Assembly: GCF_963677685.1 (NCBI RefSeq)
Contig: NZ_OY782186.1
Location: 2,170,001 to 2,234,000 of the forward strand
Length of the DNA stretch: 64,000 bases
Origin: an uncultured Bacteroides sp.
Lineage (GTDB): Bacteria > Bacteroidota > Bacteroidia > Bacteroidales > Bacteroidaceae
Reading direction: 5' to 3'
The notes below the pieces were generated by a model, which worked only from the letters and a program-made list of their open reading frames with translations, was not told the DNA's origin and ran no database searches. The position numbers and the translations under genes were made by a program. Each line of letters starts with the position of its first letter. The first letter of the stretch is position 1. This document shows, one piece after another, positions 7,326-15,576 of this stretch.

Positions 7326-9530
7326 TTAAAGAGACATAACAGTATCTTTGGGAAGCTCTTTTTTAGTAACCATTTTGAAGTTTCGTTCCACCTCATCCAT
7401 ACAAAGTTGCACCACTTCATACTCCGTAGTCCCATGCACATTGACACGGCTTTTGAAGCCATCTCGTTCCATTACCTTAGTCAGATTCTCCTGCGCCAGT
7501 TTATTAACTAGAATGCGTCCATACATCGCTATGGTCGACATGATCGCTGCCGCCGGCTTCCATTTCACCTCAAAATCTTTAGCTTCCGCTTTGCGGTAAT
7601 ATACATATAGCATCTCCTCCAGAGGCTCCTTCATTCTGTGTTTCTCATTGCGCTCATTCAAATTCTCAATTTCATCCCCTTCATACCAGTATTGGTAACC
7701 GTTATTCAGCAGATAGACAGCCTGACTGTATACCCCTTTATAATCCACCGGAGTCTTGTAATTGATCTTCTTTACTACCGGACAGATGAAACGTCGTGCT
7801 CCACTAAAGTCCTGCAAGAAACGCGCCTCATTCGTACTCCCTATAAATGACGCATGCCTTACATACATCTCCGCATTTATGCCGTAAACCTTTCGTTCCG
7901 TTATCACATCCTGCGTTACCAGGCGCTTCAGACCTGCGATGTCATTGTACTTCATTCCCTCAAACTCCTCCATGTTAATCAACAGCCGGGTCGACATGAA
8001 CAACGCATGATCCTTGTTTTCCGGAGAGATCATTCCGTTACGATAATACTCCTTCAACTCCGGTGGTAGTAAGTTATGTATCCACGTACTCTTCCCCTTT
8101 CCCTGTTTACTGTATAAGATCAGTACTAGATGATTGGTTATCTCATCTTTTAGCGCACCCGCCACGAGACCCACCAACCAACGTTTGAAGCTTTCTCTCC
8201 AGAAATCCTGATCATCTGTCTCTAAGGTATCCGCTAGTTCCGTGATGAAATCCCTTTCACCATTCCAAATGGGCAGACCGCCGAAATACTCATCAAACGG
8301 ATTATAAAGTTTTGCATAATCAGAATCTATCACCGAATGTATAACAGTCTGGAAACACTTTATTCCAGCTAGTTGCATACTCAAGAATATCGAGTTAAAG
8401 TCTTTGTTGCGCATCGGCATGTAACGCAACGGAGTACCCGCTGCACACTCACCATAATCAGCGAATTCCAGTCTGTCCAAGATGACGTTGCGGCGTATGC
8501 TGTAATGTTCATCCAGAAACTCTACCACGCGTTCCATTCTAGGCTTTTTCTTCTCCCTATTATCATTCTCTACTGTGTCCACTTTGTCGGTATACCTGTA
8601 TGCATTACGTATAGGCGTCTCCACATCCAGTCCTTGCATCAAATAATCATGTTTCACCATCAGTACCGCCGCATCCTCATTTATCGCACGAGCGTAACAC
8701 TTATTGCCCAGTGTAAAGAGAAATGTATCCCGATTTCCCTTCTCAAAACGCATGATCCTCTTGGTGGCATTCACCGCTTTCTGATGCTCCATCTTCTCCC
8801 AAGCCTCCATACTATCAATGTTCACCTTGGCATCACCCGTCATCGAAATTCCCAAAGGTTTCCTTCCGGGAGTTTTTTTCTTCCTCTCTACAGGCAGAGG
8901 CGATAAAATACTCACTTCTGGAATCACCATCTTTGCCAACAGATCCATGTTCAGATAAGCCAGTGGGTCAAATGAGATGAAAACCCCTCTGCTGATATCC
9001 TTTCCACTCGTATCCACAGGCACTCCCGTTAATTTCTCACAATGTTTGCGAGCCAATTCATACATCTTCGCATGGTATAATTCTAACGCTTCATACCCGA
9101 TTTCTCCCGTGGAAAACGCACTCTTTCTCAATTGCTCAGCCAGCGGAGTAAGCAGATATAAGAATAATTTGTAGCCATGCCTTTTAGGAGTTAAGAAATT
9201 GCCCAATACATACGGATCCGCCTCAATAATCGGTCTTAGAGTCAGTACTTGTTCATCCGTCAGGTTGTCGATATCCACCGTCTGCACATCATTGTAGCGC
9301 AAGATGCTTTCTGGCAAACGTTTCTCTTTGTAGTTGGCAGTGATTGTGATAAAAGGCAACTGCTTCTTCACAGCATTTGCCCTGTCTGTGTCTCCCGAGT
9401 TGACAAGCAAGGTGATCTTGTCGATCAGCTTAACATACTTGATGCTGCGAATCTCTTCAAAAAAAGAGGTGAGGGGCATTTCGCCCGACACCTTACTGAA
9501 CCCCCTGAAGGTAGTTACTGAAAAATTCAT
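7326..9530 (-). CDS. VirE/VapE-type primase-helicase-like protein (BT4734/BF3469 family)
   Basis: A 734-residue protein. The N-terminal ~200 residues match the BT4734-like/VirE N-terminal domain, with VDIDNLTDEQVLTLRPIIEA and the segment around DTSGKDISRGVF. The C-terminal half is the virulence-associated-E P-loop domain, with Walker A LILYSKQGKGKSTWIHNLL near residue 475 and downstream MSTRLLINMEEFEGM and ASFIGSTNEARFLQDFSGARR, as in phage and mobile-element replication ATPases. It probably primes or initiates replication of an element, but no integrase or phage structural genes lie nearby. The ATG at 9530 starts MNFSVTTFRGFSKV. Such genes often flank Bacteroides capsule loci together with HU-like and DUF4248 genes. 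Confidence 0.8.
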   Translation of the reverse strand: MNFSVTTFRGFSKVSGEMPLTSFFEEIRSIKYVKLIDKITLLVNSGDTDRANAVKKQLPFITITANYKEKRLPESILRYNDVQTVDIDNLTDEQVLTLRPIIEADPYVLGNFLTPKRHGYKLFLYLLTPLAEQLRKSAFSTGEIGYEALELYHAKMYELARKHCEKLTGVPVDTSGKDISRGVFISFDPLAYLNMDLLAKMVIPEVSILSPLPVERKKKTPGRKPLGISMTGDAKVNIDSMEAWEKMEHQKAVNATKRIMRFEKGNRDTFLFTLGNKCYARAINEDAAVLMVKHDYLMQGLDVETPIRNAYRYTDKVDTVENDNREKKKPRMERVVEFLDEHYSIRRNVILDRLEFADYGECAAGTPLRYMPMRNKDFNSIFLSMQLAGIKCFQTVIHSVIDSDYAKLYNPFDEYFGGLPIWNGERDFITELADTLETDDQDFWRESFKRWLVGLVAGALKDEITNHLVLILYSKQGKGKSTWIHNLLPPELKEYYRNGMISPENKDHALFMSTRLLINMEEFEGMKYNDIAGLKRLVTQDVITERKVYGINAEMYVRHASFIGSTNEARFLQDFSGARRFICPVVKKINYKTPVDYKGVYSQAVYLLNNGYQYWYEGDEIENLNERNEKHRMKEPLEEMLYVYYRKAEAKDFEVKWKPAAAIMSTIAMYGRILVNKLAQENLTKVMERDGFKSRVNVHGTTEYEVVQLCMDEVERNFKMVTKKELPKDTVMSL

Positions 9531-9637
9531 TTTGTTGGTTTTAATAATAGTTTGTCATATGACGCCACAAAGATGAAACTCTTTTTTGGTGTATGAAACT
9601 AACCTTTTTGTCTATAAAAATAGCTTTTCTGTATAAT

Positions 9638-9990
9638 TTAAATTTCTTTCTCTTCAAGCATCTCGCGTTCCATGCTATATAGCTGAATTTCAAGGCTTTT
9701 CAAGTCGATAGATTTCTCCGGAGAGCGAATGTTACGAAAATCGAACATCGCATTCAATGCTTTTGCCAAATGCGTCAAAGTCTCTTTGTGTCCCTCCCTA
9801 TTATTTACAAAAATTGTTTTTATAGCCGATTCGAGAAACAACTCCCTGTTCTCTATAACGATGATACGGTGTTCAAGAAGCGGCATTGCCTCTGCAATCC
9901 TTTCAGCTTCCAATGACTCGTTTTTAATTACAATAGAAAGACGTTCAGTTTCTAGATATTCTACTTTCTGAATTTTAGTTTTTTTCCCAT
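9638..9990 (-). CDS. Small hypothetical protein with its 5' frame interrupted at an A7 run
   Basis: From 9913 the frame encodes 91 residues beginning at a TTG, but coding-like sequence continues upstream without an ATG. The only nearby ATG (9990-9988) begins ATGGGAAAAAAACTAAAATT, and its frame stops at a TAG after nine codons. One extra A in the seven-A run, or a -1 slip on it, would join this ATG to the long frame and give about 117 residues starting MGKKTKIQKVEYLETERL. This could be a real mutation, a sequencing error, phase variation or programmed slippage. The protein is charged and helical with no domain I recognise. Its place between the VirE-like gene and the capsule promoter is the only context. 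Confidence 0.5.
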
Positions 9991-10090
9991 TTAAAATATA
10001 ATTTATGGAGTTAATAATCCTGCAAAATTAGTATTTATTAATCATTATACCCCTTTTAGAATATAATAATATATTCTCTTTATTTTTTCT

Positions 10091-10154
10091 TGTGTGTGTG
10101 TAATTAATACATAGAGGGGAGGGGGGTACCCCCCTATATATTAATACACACACA
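10091..10154. repeat. Long imperfect palindrome centred on GGGGGGTACCCCCC
   Basis: The left arm runs from a TGTGTGTGTG tract through TAATTAATACATAGAGGGGA to the centre near 10126. The right arm mirrors it with CCCCCCTATATATTAATACA and then ACACACA. A cruciform or strong RNA hairpin is possible. It lies between the minus-strand small gene and the plus-strand capsule promoter, so it may act as a bidirectional terminator or boundary. Confidence 0.6.
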
Positions 10155-10273
10155 TCTATTTATAGAATATTATATATAAGTATATAGTAATAGCAGCTAA
10201 AAAAGCTTTAGTTGCTAATAGAAACAGACAGAAGGGCATTCTTTAAAAAAAGGATAAAAATGAAGCCTTTTTA

Positions 10274-10305
10274 TTTGCCTATCCTACAAATTATTTCAAT
10301 CTTTG
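10274..10305 (+). promoter_or_regulatory. Candidate promoter of the capsule operon
   Basis: TTTG (10274-10277) is followed after exactly 20 nt by AATCTTTG (10298-10305). This matches the Bacteroides -33 TTTG and -7 TAnnTTTG boxes at the usual spacing, with one mismatch in the -7 box. Transcription would begin near 10312 and give a leader of about 295 nt before upxY, in keeping with capsule operons that use antitermination. Confidence 0.5.
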
Positions 10306-10319
10306 CATCGTAATACACA

Positions 10320-10346
10320 TTTCACTGCCCCCATTATACAGTGAAA
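10320..10346 (+). promoter_or_regulatory. Leader hairpin near the 5' end of the capsule transcript
   Basis: TTTCACTG (10320-10327) pairs perfectly with CAGTGAAA (10339-10346) around an 11-nt loop. GTGAAA recurs at 10353-10358 and could pair instead with TTTCAC, so two structures compete. It would lie within the first ~35 nt of the transcript, a plausible site for pausing and UpxY loading. That role is an inference. Confidence 0.4.
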
Positions 10347-10607
10347 CGAACGTGAAAGCACAAGAATATTGCCAAATTCAATCCCTTCATGAGCCCTAGC
10401 GTTAGAAATAAATGATAGACAAAAAACTTAACGTATCTAACCAATAGGAGTTTTGATACGAATATTCTATTTATGCTGTTAATCCAAACAAACAGAATTA
10501 TAAATTACTGATAATAAGCTTGTTACGTTAGGATAACTTTAATTTAACAATATTTTAGAGTTTTGTGACATGGCAATAAATTATAACATATACAGCCCTT
10601 CAGCTAC

Positions 10608-11123
10608 ATGATAACTGAAAATAAGCATTGGTATGCAGTTCTTACTCGTACCAATTCAGAATATAAAGTCAGAGATTACTTCTCTGTACAAAACATAGAG
10701 AATTTCTTACCTGTACAGCCTCACATGACCGAGACAAACGGACAGTTGAGTGAGCGTCTTCGTCTGGTTATTCCTCGTATGATTTTTGTCTATATCCACC
10801 CTAGGGAGATGTCGATTGTTCGTGGCACCATGAATGTGTACGACTTTCTCCGCCTCATTCCCGGTCACCCCCCCACACCCATACCCGAATCACAAATGGC
10901 GGATTTCCGCTACATGATCGATTATTCTACTAAAGAAGTCATCCTTACCGGAGAAGCTATTCCCCGTGGTACCTCTGTGGTAGTAGCCAAGGGCAATCTT
11001 AAGGGACTTCATGGGGAGTTGGTACGCTATGAGGGTAAATATCACATCCTTGTTCGAGTGAATTTGTTTGGATGTGCACTGGTAAGTATTCCGGCTAACT
11101 GTGTGAAGAAAGAAAAAGAATAA
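10608..11123 (+). CDS. upxY: UpxY-family transcription antiterminator (NusG-like)
   Basis: A 171-residue NusG paralogue of the kind that begins most Bacteroides capsule operons and lets RNA polymerase read through the leader and the long operon. The N-terminal NGN domain begins KHWYAVLTRTNSEYKVRDYF and continues with the ENFLPV and RLVIPRMIFVYI segments typical of UpxY. The C-terminal KOW region is VVAKGNLKGLHGELVRYEGK. It follows a ~300-nt leader and precedes the sugar genes by 27 nt. The usual next gene, the small inhibitor upxZ, is absent here, since the next ORF is a sugar isomerase. The family call is secure; the letter replacing x cannot be assigned. Confidence 0.9.
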   Translation: MITENKHWYAVLTRTNSEYKVRDYFSVQNIENFLPVQPHMTETNGQLSERLRLVIPRMIFVYIHPREMSIVRGTMNVYDFLRLIPGHPPTPIPESQMADFRYMIDYSTKEVILTGEAIPRGTSVVVAKGNLKGLHGELVRYEGKYHILVRVNLFGCALVSIPANCVKKEKE

Positions 11124-11150
11124 AAGCAATAAAAATAAAACAGAATCGAA

Positions 11151-11558
11151 ATGAGAATCGGTGAAGCAAAAATAATAGAACTCCCTAAAATACTTGATAG
11201 AAGAGGGAATCTTTCTGTTATAGAAGAATTCAAAAATATCCCCTTCAAAATAGAACGTACTTATTGGATTTATGATGTTCCAGGAGGAGAAAAAAGAGGA
11301 GGTCATGCGTACAAAGAAAATCAAGAATTTATAGTTGCTTTGTCGGGTAGCTTTGATGTGATTTTAGATGATGGCAAGGAGAAAAAAACTTTTTCCTTGA
11401 ATAGATCTTATTATGGTCTGTATGTTCCCAAAGGTTTATGGAGACAAATGGAGAATTTTTCTACTAATTCATTAGCTTTGATATTGGCTTCTACACCCTA
11501 TAATGAAAATGATTATATCTATGATTATGACGAATTTAAAAACTATAAAGCCTTATGA
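11151..11558 (+). CDS. dTDP-4-keto-6-deoxyglucose 3,4-ketoisomerase-like cupin, variant active site
   Basis: A 135-residue single-domain cupin of the FdtA/QdtA (WxcM C-terminal) family, which moves the keto group of dTDP-4-keto-6-deoxyglucose from C4 to C3 before transamination. The family signature RGNLSVIE and the YDVPGGEKRGGHA loop are clear. Where the family normally has a HAHK pair of active-site histidines, this copy reads HAYK (His52, Tyr54), so the second histidine is replaced. The next gene is a paralogue that keeps both, and the two overlap by 4 nt (ATGA). This copy may be inactive, altered in stereochemistry, or a partner subunit. Confidence 0.8.
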   Translation: MRIGEAKIIELPKILDRRGNLSVIEEFKNIPFKIERTYWIYDVPGGEKRGGHAYKENQEFIVALSGSFDVILDDGKEKKTFSLNRSYYGLYVPKGLWRQMENFSTNSLALILASTPYNENDYIYDYDEFKNYKAL

Positions 11559-11968
11559 AGCAAAGTACGGTATATGATTGCTCTATAATAGAGATCGATA
11601 AACACCATCACGAAAAAGGCAATTTAAGTGTATTAGAAAATAGTAAAACAGTTCCTTTTGATGTTAAACGAACCTATTATTTATATGATGTACCAGGAGG
11701 TGAATCAAGAGGTGGACATGCACATAAAGAATTACGACAATTAATTATTGCTGCTAGTGGTAGTTTTACAGTGACTCTTGATGATGGGAAGGTTAAGCGT
11801 ACTTTTCTTTTGAATCGTCCATATCAAGGATTATTGGTAGTACCTGGTATTTGGAGAACTCTTGATGATTTTTCTTCAGGTTCTGTTTGTCTAGTTTTAG
11901 CTTCTCATTGTTATGATGTGGAAGATTATATAAGAGATTATGATGATTTTGAAAAATATAAGAAATAA
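11555..11968 (+). CDS. dTDP-4-keto-6-deoxyglucose 3,4-ketoisomerase (FdtA/QdtA family)
   Basis: A 137-residue cupin and paralogue of the preceding gene, with GNLSVLENSKTVPFDVKRTY and the full active-site motif GGHAHKELRQ (His55, His57). It should make dTDP-3-keto-6-deoxyhexose, the substrate of the aminotransferase encoded two genes on. FdtA (galacto product, towards Fuc3N) and QdtA (gluco product, towards Qui3N) cannot be told apart by eye; the ankyrin-tailed formyltransferase next door favours the Qui3N route. The start overlaps the previous stop by 4 nt, indicating translational coupling. The upstream enzymes RmlA and RmlB are not in this window and must come from elsewhere. Confidence 0.85.
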   Translation: MKQSTVYDCSIIEIDKHHHEKGNLSVLENSKTVPFDVKRTYYLYDVPGGESRGGHAHKELRQLIIAASGSFTVTLDDGKVKRTFLLNRPYQGLLVVPGIWRTLDDFSSGSVCLVLASHCYDVEDYIRDYDDFEKYKK

Positions 11969-11976
11969 TATAAGAA

Positions 11977-13170
11977 ATGAAAATTTGCATTGCTGGCAAA
12001 AACAATATTGCTGTTGAAGTTTGTGCTTTCATTCTTGAAATATATGATCCAAAAGATATTTTAATAATACCTAATAGAGGAGATGATGGAATAGATAAAT
12101 TTCAGCGCTCATTATTGAAATTTGCAAAATTTCATAATCTTAGTGTAGTAACATTAGAAGACATCTATTCGATTGATGATTTGATTTTTTTATCATTAGA
12201 ATTTGATCGAATAATTATTCCCGGAAAGTTTAAAACTAAAAAGCTTTTTAATATACATTTTTCTTTATTACCTGAATATAAAGGAATGTATACATCTGTG
12301 CTTCCTATATTGGATAATAAAGCGATTACTGGAGTGACTTTGCATTGTATTGATTCTGGCATAGATACAGGTGATATTATTGCTCAGAAAGAAATACCCA
12401 TATTGTCTCATGAAACATCAAAAAGCTTATACCTTAAATATATATATGAAGGTGTTAATCTTGTTGTAAATAATATTGATTTAATTCTCTCAGGGAAATA
12501 TATTTCTTTTCCACAAAAGAATATAAATTCGTCTTATTTTTCTAAGAAAACAATAAATTTCTCTAGTATAATAATAGATTTGAATGCAACTGCATGGCAA
12601 ATTTATAAGCAAATTTGTGCATTTAATTTTAGAGATTATCAACTGCCAAACGTGATGGGCTATGATATTGTTGGTGGAGATATAACAACTGTGAAAAGTA
12701 CTCTAAAACCGGGTATTCTATTAGAAGATAAATTTCACTCTATCACAATATCTACAATAGATTATAATATTATTTTATATAAAGATAAATTGAATTACTT
12801 AATAGAAATGTGCATGATAGATGATTTAAATGCATTACTGTCTGTCCCTAATATTAAGTCATATATGAGAGAAACAGAACGGTTACATGGATGGAATTTA
12901 TTAATTATATCTGCTTATCATAATTCAATAAACATTTTGAAGTATTTAGTTGAAAATGGATTTGATATTAATTCTCAAAACTTTAATGGAACAACTGCAA
13001 TAATGTATGCAAAAAATGCAGCATTGAAGACAGGAGATTGGGCATTAATTCGTTATATGTTGAGTCATAAAGCTAATCCGTATTTACAAGATTATTCAGG
13101 AAAAAATTTGTTTGATTATTTAGAAAATGAATCAAATGAATTATATACATATATCAAAAACTATGATTAA
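11977..13170 (+). CDS. dTDP-amino-sugar N-formyltransferase with C-terminal ankyrin repeats (QdtF-like)
   Basis: A 397-residue, two-part protein. Residues 1 to about 200 form a methionyl-tRNA-formyltransferase-like domain with the Asn-His-Asp catalytic set: Asn92 and His94 in [13 protein letters not shown], and Asp130 in DSGIDTGDI. It would transfer a formyl group from N10-formyl-tetrahydrofolate to the amine of a nucleotide sugar. The last ~110 residues read as ankyrin repeats ([55 protein letters not shown]). This layout is known for QdtF of Providencia alcalifaciens, which formylates dTDP-Qui3N. Its position between the ketoisomerase and the 3-aminotransferase fits that product. The final 8 nt overlap the next gene. 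Confidence 0.85.
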   Translation: MKICIAGKNNIAVEVCAFILEIYDPKDILIIPNRGDDGIDKFQRSLLKFAKFHNLSVVTLEDIYSIDDLIFLSLEFDRIIIPGKFKTKKLFNIHFSLLPEYKGMYTSVLPILDNKAITGVTLHCIDSGIDTGDIIAQKEIPILSHETSKSLYLKYIYEGVNLVVNNIDLILSGKYISFPQKNINSSYFSKKTINFSSIIIDLNATAWQIYKQICAFNFRDYQLPNVMGYDIVGGDITTVKSTLKPGILLEDKFHSITISTIDYNIILYKDKLNYLIEMCMIDDLNALLSVPNIKSYMRETERLHGWNLLIISAYHNSINILKYLVENGFDINSQNFNGTTAIMYAKNAALKTGDWALIRYMLSHKANPYLQDYSGKNLFDYLENESNELYTYIKNYD

Positions 13171-14266
13171 TTTTTTAGATTTACAGAAAGTCACAGCAAA
13201 ATATTCAGATGAAATTCATGAAGCAGTTAATCGTGTTGTAGATTCTGGTTGGTATTTACAGGGTAACGAAAATAAGTATTTTGAAGAAAATTATTCTAAA
13301 TATATTGGTACTACTTATACTATTGGAGTAGCTAATGGTTTGGATGCACTTATTTTAATTTTTCGTGCGTACATTGAACTTGGCATAATGAAGCCTGGTG
13401 ATGAAGTTATTGTTCCTGCAAATACCTACATAGCATCTATCATAGCAATTTCTGAGAATGGTCTTAAGCCGGTATTGGTTGAACCTCGCTTAGAGACTTA
13501 TCAAATAGATGATACTTTAATTGAAAAGGCAATCACTCCTAAGACAAAAGCTATTTTAATTGTTCATCTATATGGTCAATGTGCATATACTGATAAAATC
13601 GGTCATATTTGTAAAGAATATAATTTAAAATTAGTAGAAGATAATGCACAAGCCCATGGTTGTATATATAAAGGAAAGAAAACAGGGTCTTTAGGCGATA
13701 TCGCAGGACATAGTTTCTATCCAGGAAAAAACTTAGGTGCATTTGGAGATGCAGGAGCAGTAACTACAGATAATGAGGAACTAGCTAATGCAGTGCGTAC
13801 GGTAGCTAATTACGGCTCAACAAAAAAATACGTATTCAAGTATATTGGTCGCAATAGTCGGCTAGATGAAATTCAAGCTGCGGTACTTAATGTGAAATTG
13901 AAGCACTTGGATGAAGACGTTGCTTTACGCAAACAAGTTGCTAAATATTATATTGATAATATAACGAATTCTCAAATTATAACTCCTATAGTGAAAGATT
14001 GGGATAGTCATGTCTTTCATATATTTACAATACGCTGTAAACATCGTGATGAATTACAGAACTATTTATCAAAAAATGGAGTGCAGACAATTATTCACTA
14101 TCCTATCCCTCCGCACAAGCAGGAATGTTATGCTGAATGGAATAATTTATCATTTCCTATTACAGAACAAATTCATGATGAAGAGTTGAGTTTACCTATG
14201 AGTCCAATAATTACAATTTTTGATATAAAGCTTTTAGTTGAAATATTGAATAAATGGAGAAATTAA
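13163..14266 (+). CDS. dTDP-3-keto-6-deoxyhexose aminotransferase (DegT/DnrJ/EryC1/StrS family; FdtB/QdtB-like)
   Basis: A PLP-dependent sugar aminotransferase of 367 residues when started at the ATG at 13163 ([20 protein letters not shown]). This start overlaps the previous stop and fits the family N-terminus better than the upstream ATG at 13127. The Schiff-base lysine is Lys189 in [18 protein letters not shown]; the PLP-contacting aspartate lies in [10 protein letters not shown] (Asp160). It should install an amino group at C3 of dTDP-3-keto-6-deoxyglucose or -galactose, giving dTDP-Qui3N or dTDP-Fuc3N, the substrate of the neighbouring formyltransferase. The exact stereochemistry cannot be fixed by eye. 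Confidence 0.87.
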   Translation: MINFLDLQKVTAKYSDEIHEAVNRVVDSGWYLQGNENKYFEENYSKYIGTTYTIGVANGLDALILIFRAYIELGIMKPGDEVIVPANTYIASIIAISENGLKPVLVEPRLETYQIDDTLIEKAITPKTKAILIVHLYGQCAYTDKIGHICKEYNLKLVEDNAQAHGCIYKGKKTGSLGDIAGHSFYPGKNLGAFGDAGAVTTDNEELANAVRTVANYGSTKKYVFKYIGRNSRLDEIQAAVLNVKLKHLDEDVALRKQVAKYYIDNITNSQIITPIVKDWDSHVFHIFTIRCKHRDELQNYLSKNGVQTIIHYPIPPHKQECYAEWNNLSFPITEQIHDEELSLPMSPIITIFDIKLLVEILNKWRN

Positions 14267-15564
14267 TCATGCAACCTCTTCTGCTAATTAGAAAAATAGG
14301 TAAGGCTGATATTGTGAAAGTTTTTTCTCTCACAGCAATATCTACTTTAGTAAGAATGTTAACAGGACTTATTAGTGTAAAAGTAGTTGCATCGATAATT
14401 GGTCCCTTAGGTGTTGCTTTACTTGGACAATTGAACAATTTTTCCTCTATGGTATTGACTTTATCTAGTGGTGGTATTAATAATGGCATCACTAAATATA
14501 TTGCAGAATATAAAGAGGATAATGATAAGATGACAACTTTCTTGTCAACAGCACTTAGAATAACAATTATTTGTTCTTTGTTTACTGGCCTTTTAATTAT
14601 TTTATTCAATTCATTTTTGAGTAGAGTAATTATGCTTTCCCCAGATTATAATTATGTTTTTGTTATTTTTGGCTTTACTATTCTATTTTATGCACTAAAT
14701 ATGATGTTGGTGTCAATTATTAACGGCTTAAAGGAATTTAGGAAGTATGTAAAAATAAGTATTGCAGGAAGTATTATAGGTTTATTTTTTACCCTTGTTT
14801 TTGTTTTTACATTAGGACTACCTGGTGCTCTAATTAGTGCTGTAACATTTCAAAGTGTATTGTTTTTTGTAACTTTATGGATGGTTCGAAAGTTACCTTG
14901 GTTTAATTGGAGTTTTTTTAGAGAAAAGTTGAATATAGAAGTATCGAAAAAGTATTCTCGTTATACTTTGATGACAATAGTAACAGCTGCGACTCTTCCT
15001 GTCTCACAGATTTTGCTTCGTGGATATGTTATATCATATATATCTCCTATTGAAGCTGGTTGGTGGGAAGCAATGAATCGTATATCAGGAATGTATTTAA
15101 TGGTTATTACTTCATCTTTTAGCGTTTATTATCTTCCTAGATTATCTGAATTATCAAATAATGTGGAACTACGTCATGAAATATTTAAAGCTTATAAAGT
15201 AATAATACCTATGTTAATAATAGGCTTCACATTAATTTATGTACTTCGTTTTTTTATAATTCGTGTGTTGTTTACTCCTGAATTTTTCCCAATGGAGAAA
15301 TTGTTTATTTGGCAATTATTAGGCGATTTCTTCAAAATTCTTAGCTGGTTATTAGCATTTTTGATGGTTGCTAAATCAATGACAAAAGCATTTGTTTCAA
15401 CTGAAATAATATTTGCTTTAACATTTGTAGGGATGGGCTTTTTGTTTATGCATTGGAATGCTGTTATTGGAATTACTCAAGCTTATTTTATTAATTCTGT
15501 GTTCTATTTATTATATATGATATTTTTATTTAGAAAATTATTGATTAATAAAATATTCTATTAA
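14254..15564 (+). CDS. wzx: Polysaccharide repeat-unit flippase Wzx (WzxE-like)
   Basis: A 436-residue multi-spanning membrane protein with about twelve hydrophobic segments and the polysaccharide-flippase fold. Near the N-terminus [20 protein letters not shown] followed by [17 protein letters not shown] closely resembles enterobacterial WzxE. It would flip the undecaprenyl-linked repeat unit across the inner membrane for polymerisation by Wzy (19751-20857). The ATG at 14254 overlaps the aminotransferase end by 13 nt; an alternative ATG at 14269 would remove five residues. Base composition is strongly AT-rich, like the rest of the operon. Confidence 0.87.
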   Translation: MEKLIMQPLLLIRKIGKADIVKVFSLTAISTLVRMLTGLISVKVVASIIGPLGVALLGQLNNFSSMVLTLSSGGINNGITKYIAEYKEDNDKMTTFLSTALRITIICSLFTGLLIILFNSFLSRVIMLSPDYNYVFVIFGFTILFYALNMMLVSIINGLKEFRKYVKISIAGSIIGLFFTLVFVFTLGLPGALISAVTFQSVLFFVTLWMVRKLPWFNWSFFREKLNIEVSKKYSRYTLMTIVTAATLPVSQILLRGYVISYISPIEAGWWEAMNRISGMYLMVITSSFSVYYLPRLSELSNNVELRHEIFKAYKVIIPMLIIGFTLIYVLRFFIIRVLFTPEFFPMEKLFIWQLLGDFFKILSWLLAFLMVAKSMTKAFVSTEIIFALTFVGMGFLFMHWNAVIGITQAYFINSVFYLLYMIFLFRKLLINKIFY

Positions 15565-15576
15565 ATAAGTAACGAT

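Larger units (their letters stand above)
9991..10607. other. Non-coding region ahead of the capsule operon
   Basis: About 615 nt without a believable gene. It contains the long palindrome at 10091-10154, the capsule promoter candidate at 10274-10305, the leader hairpin at 10320-10346, and a very AT-rich stretch up to upxY. I found no recombinase gene and no matching pair of inverted repeats that would make the promoter invertible. Confidence 0.6.

Noticed and set aside
10344..10353. AAACGAACGT, nine of ten matches to an invertible-promoter repeat (ARACGTWCGT) as known for B. fragilis capsule loci
   Set aside because: I found no partner in inverted orientation on the other side of the promoter and no recombinase gene nearby, so an invertible promoter is not supported.
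13127..13162. Upstream ATG of the aminotransferase frame
   Set aside because: The first 12 codons lie inside the formyltransferase gene and do not resemble the family N-terminus; ATG 13163 fits better.
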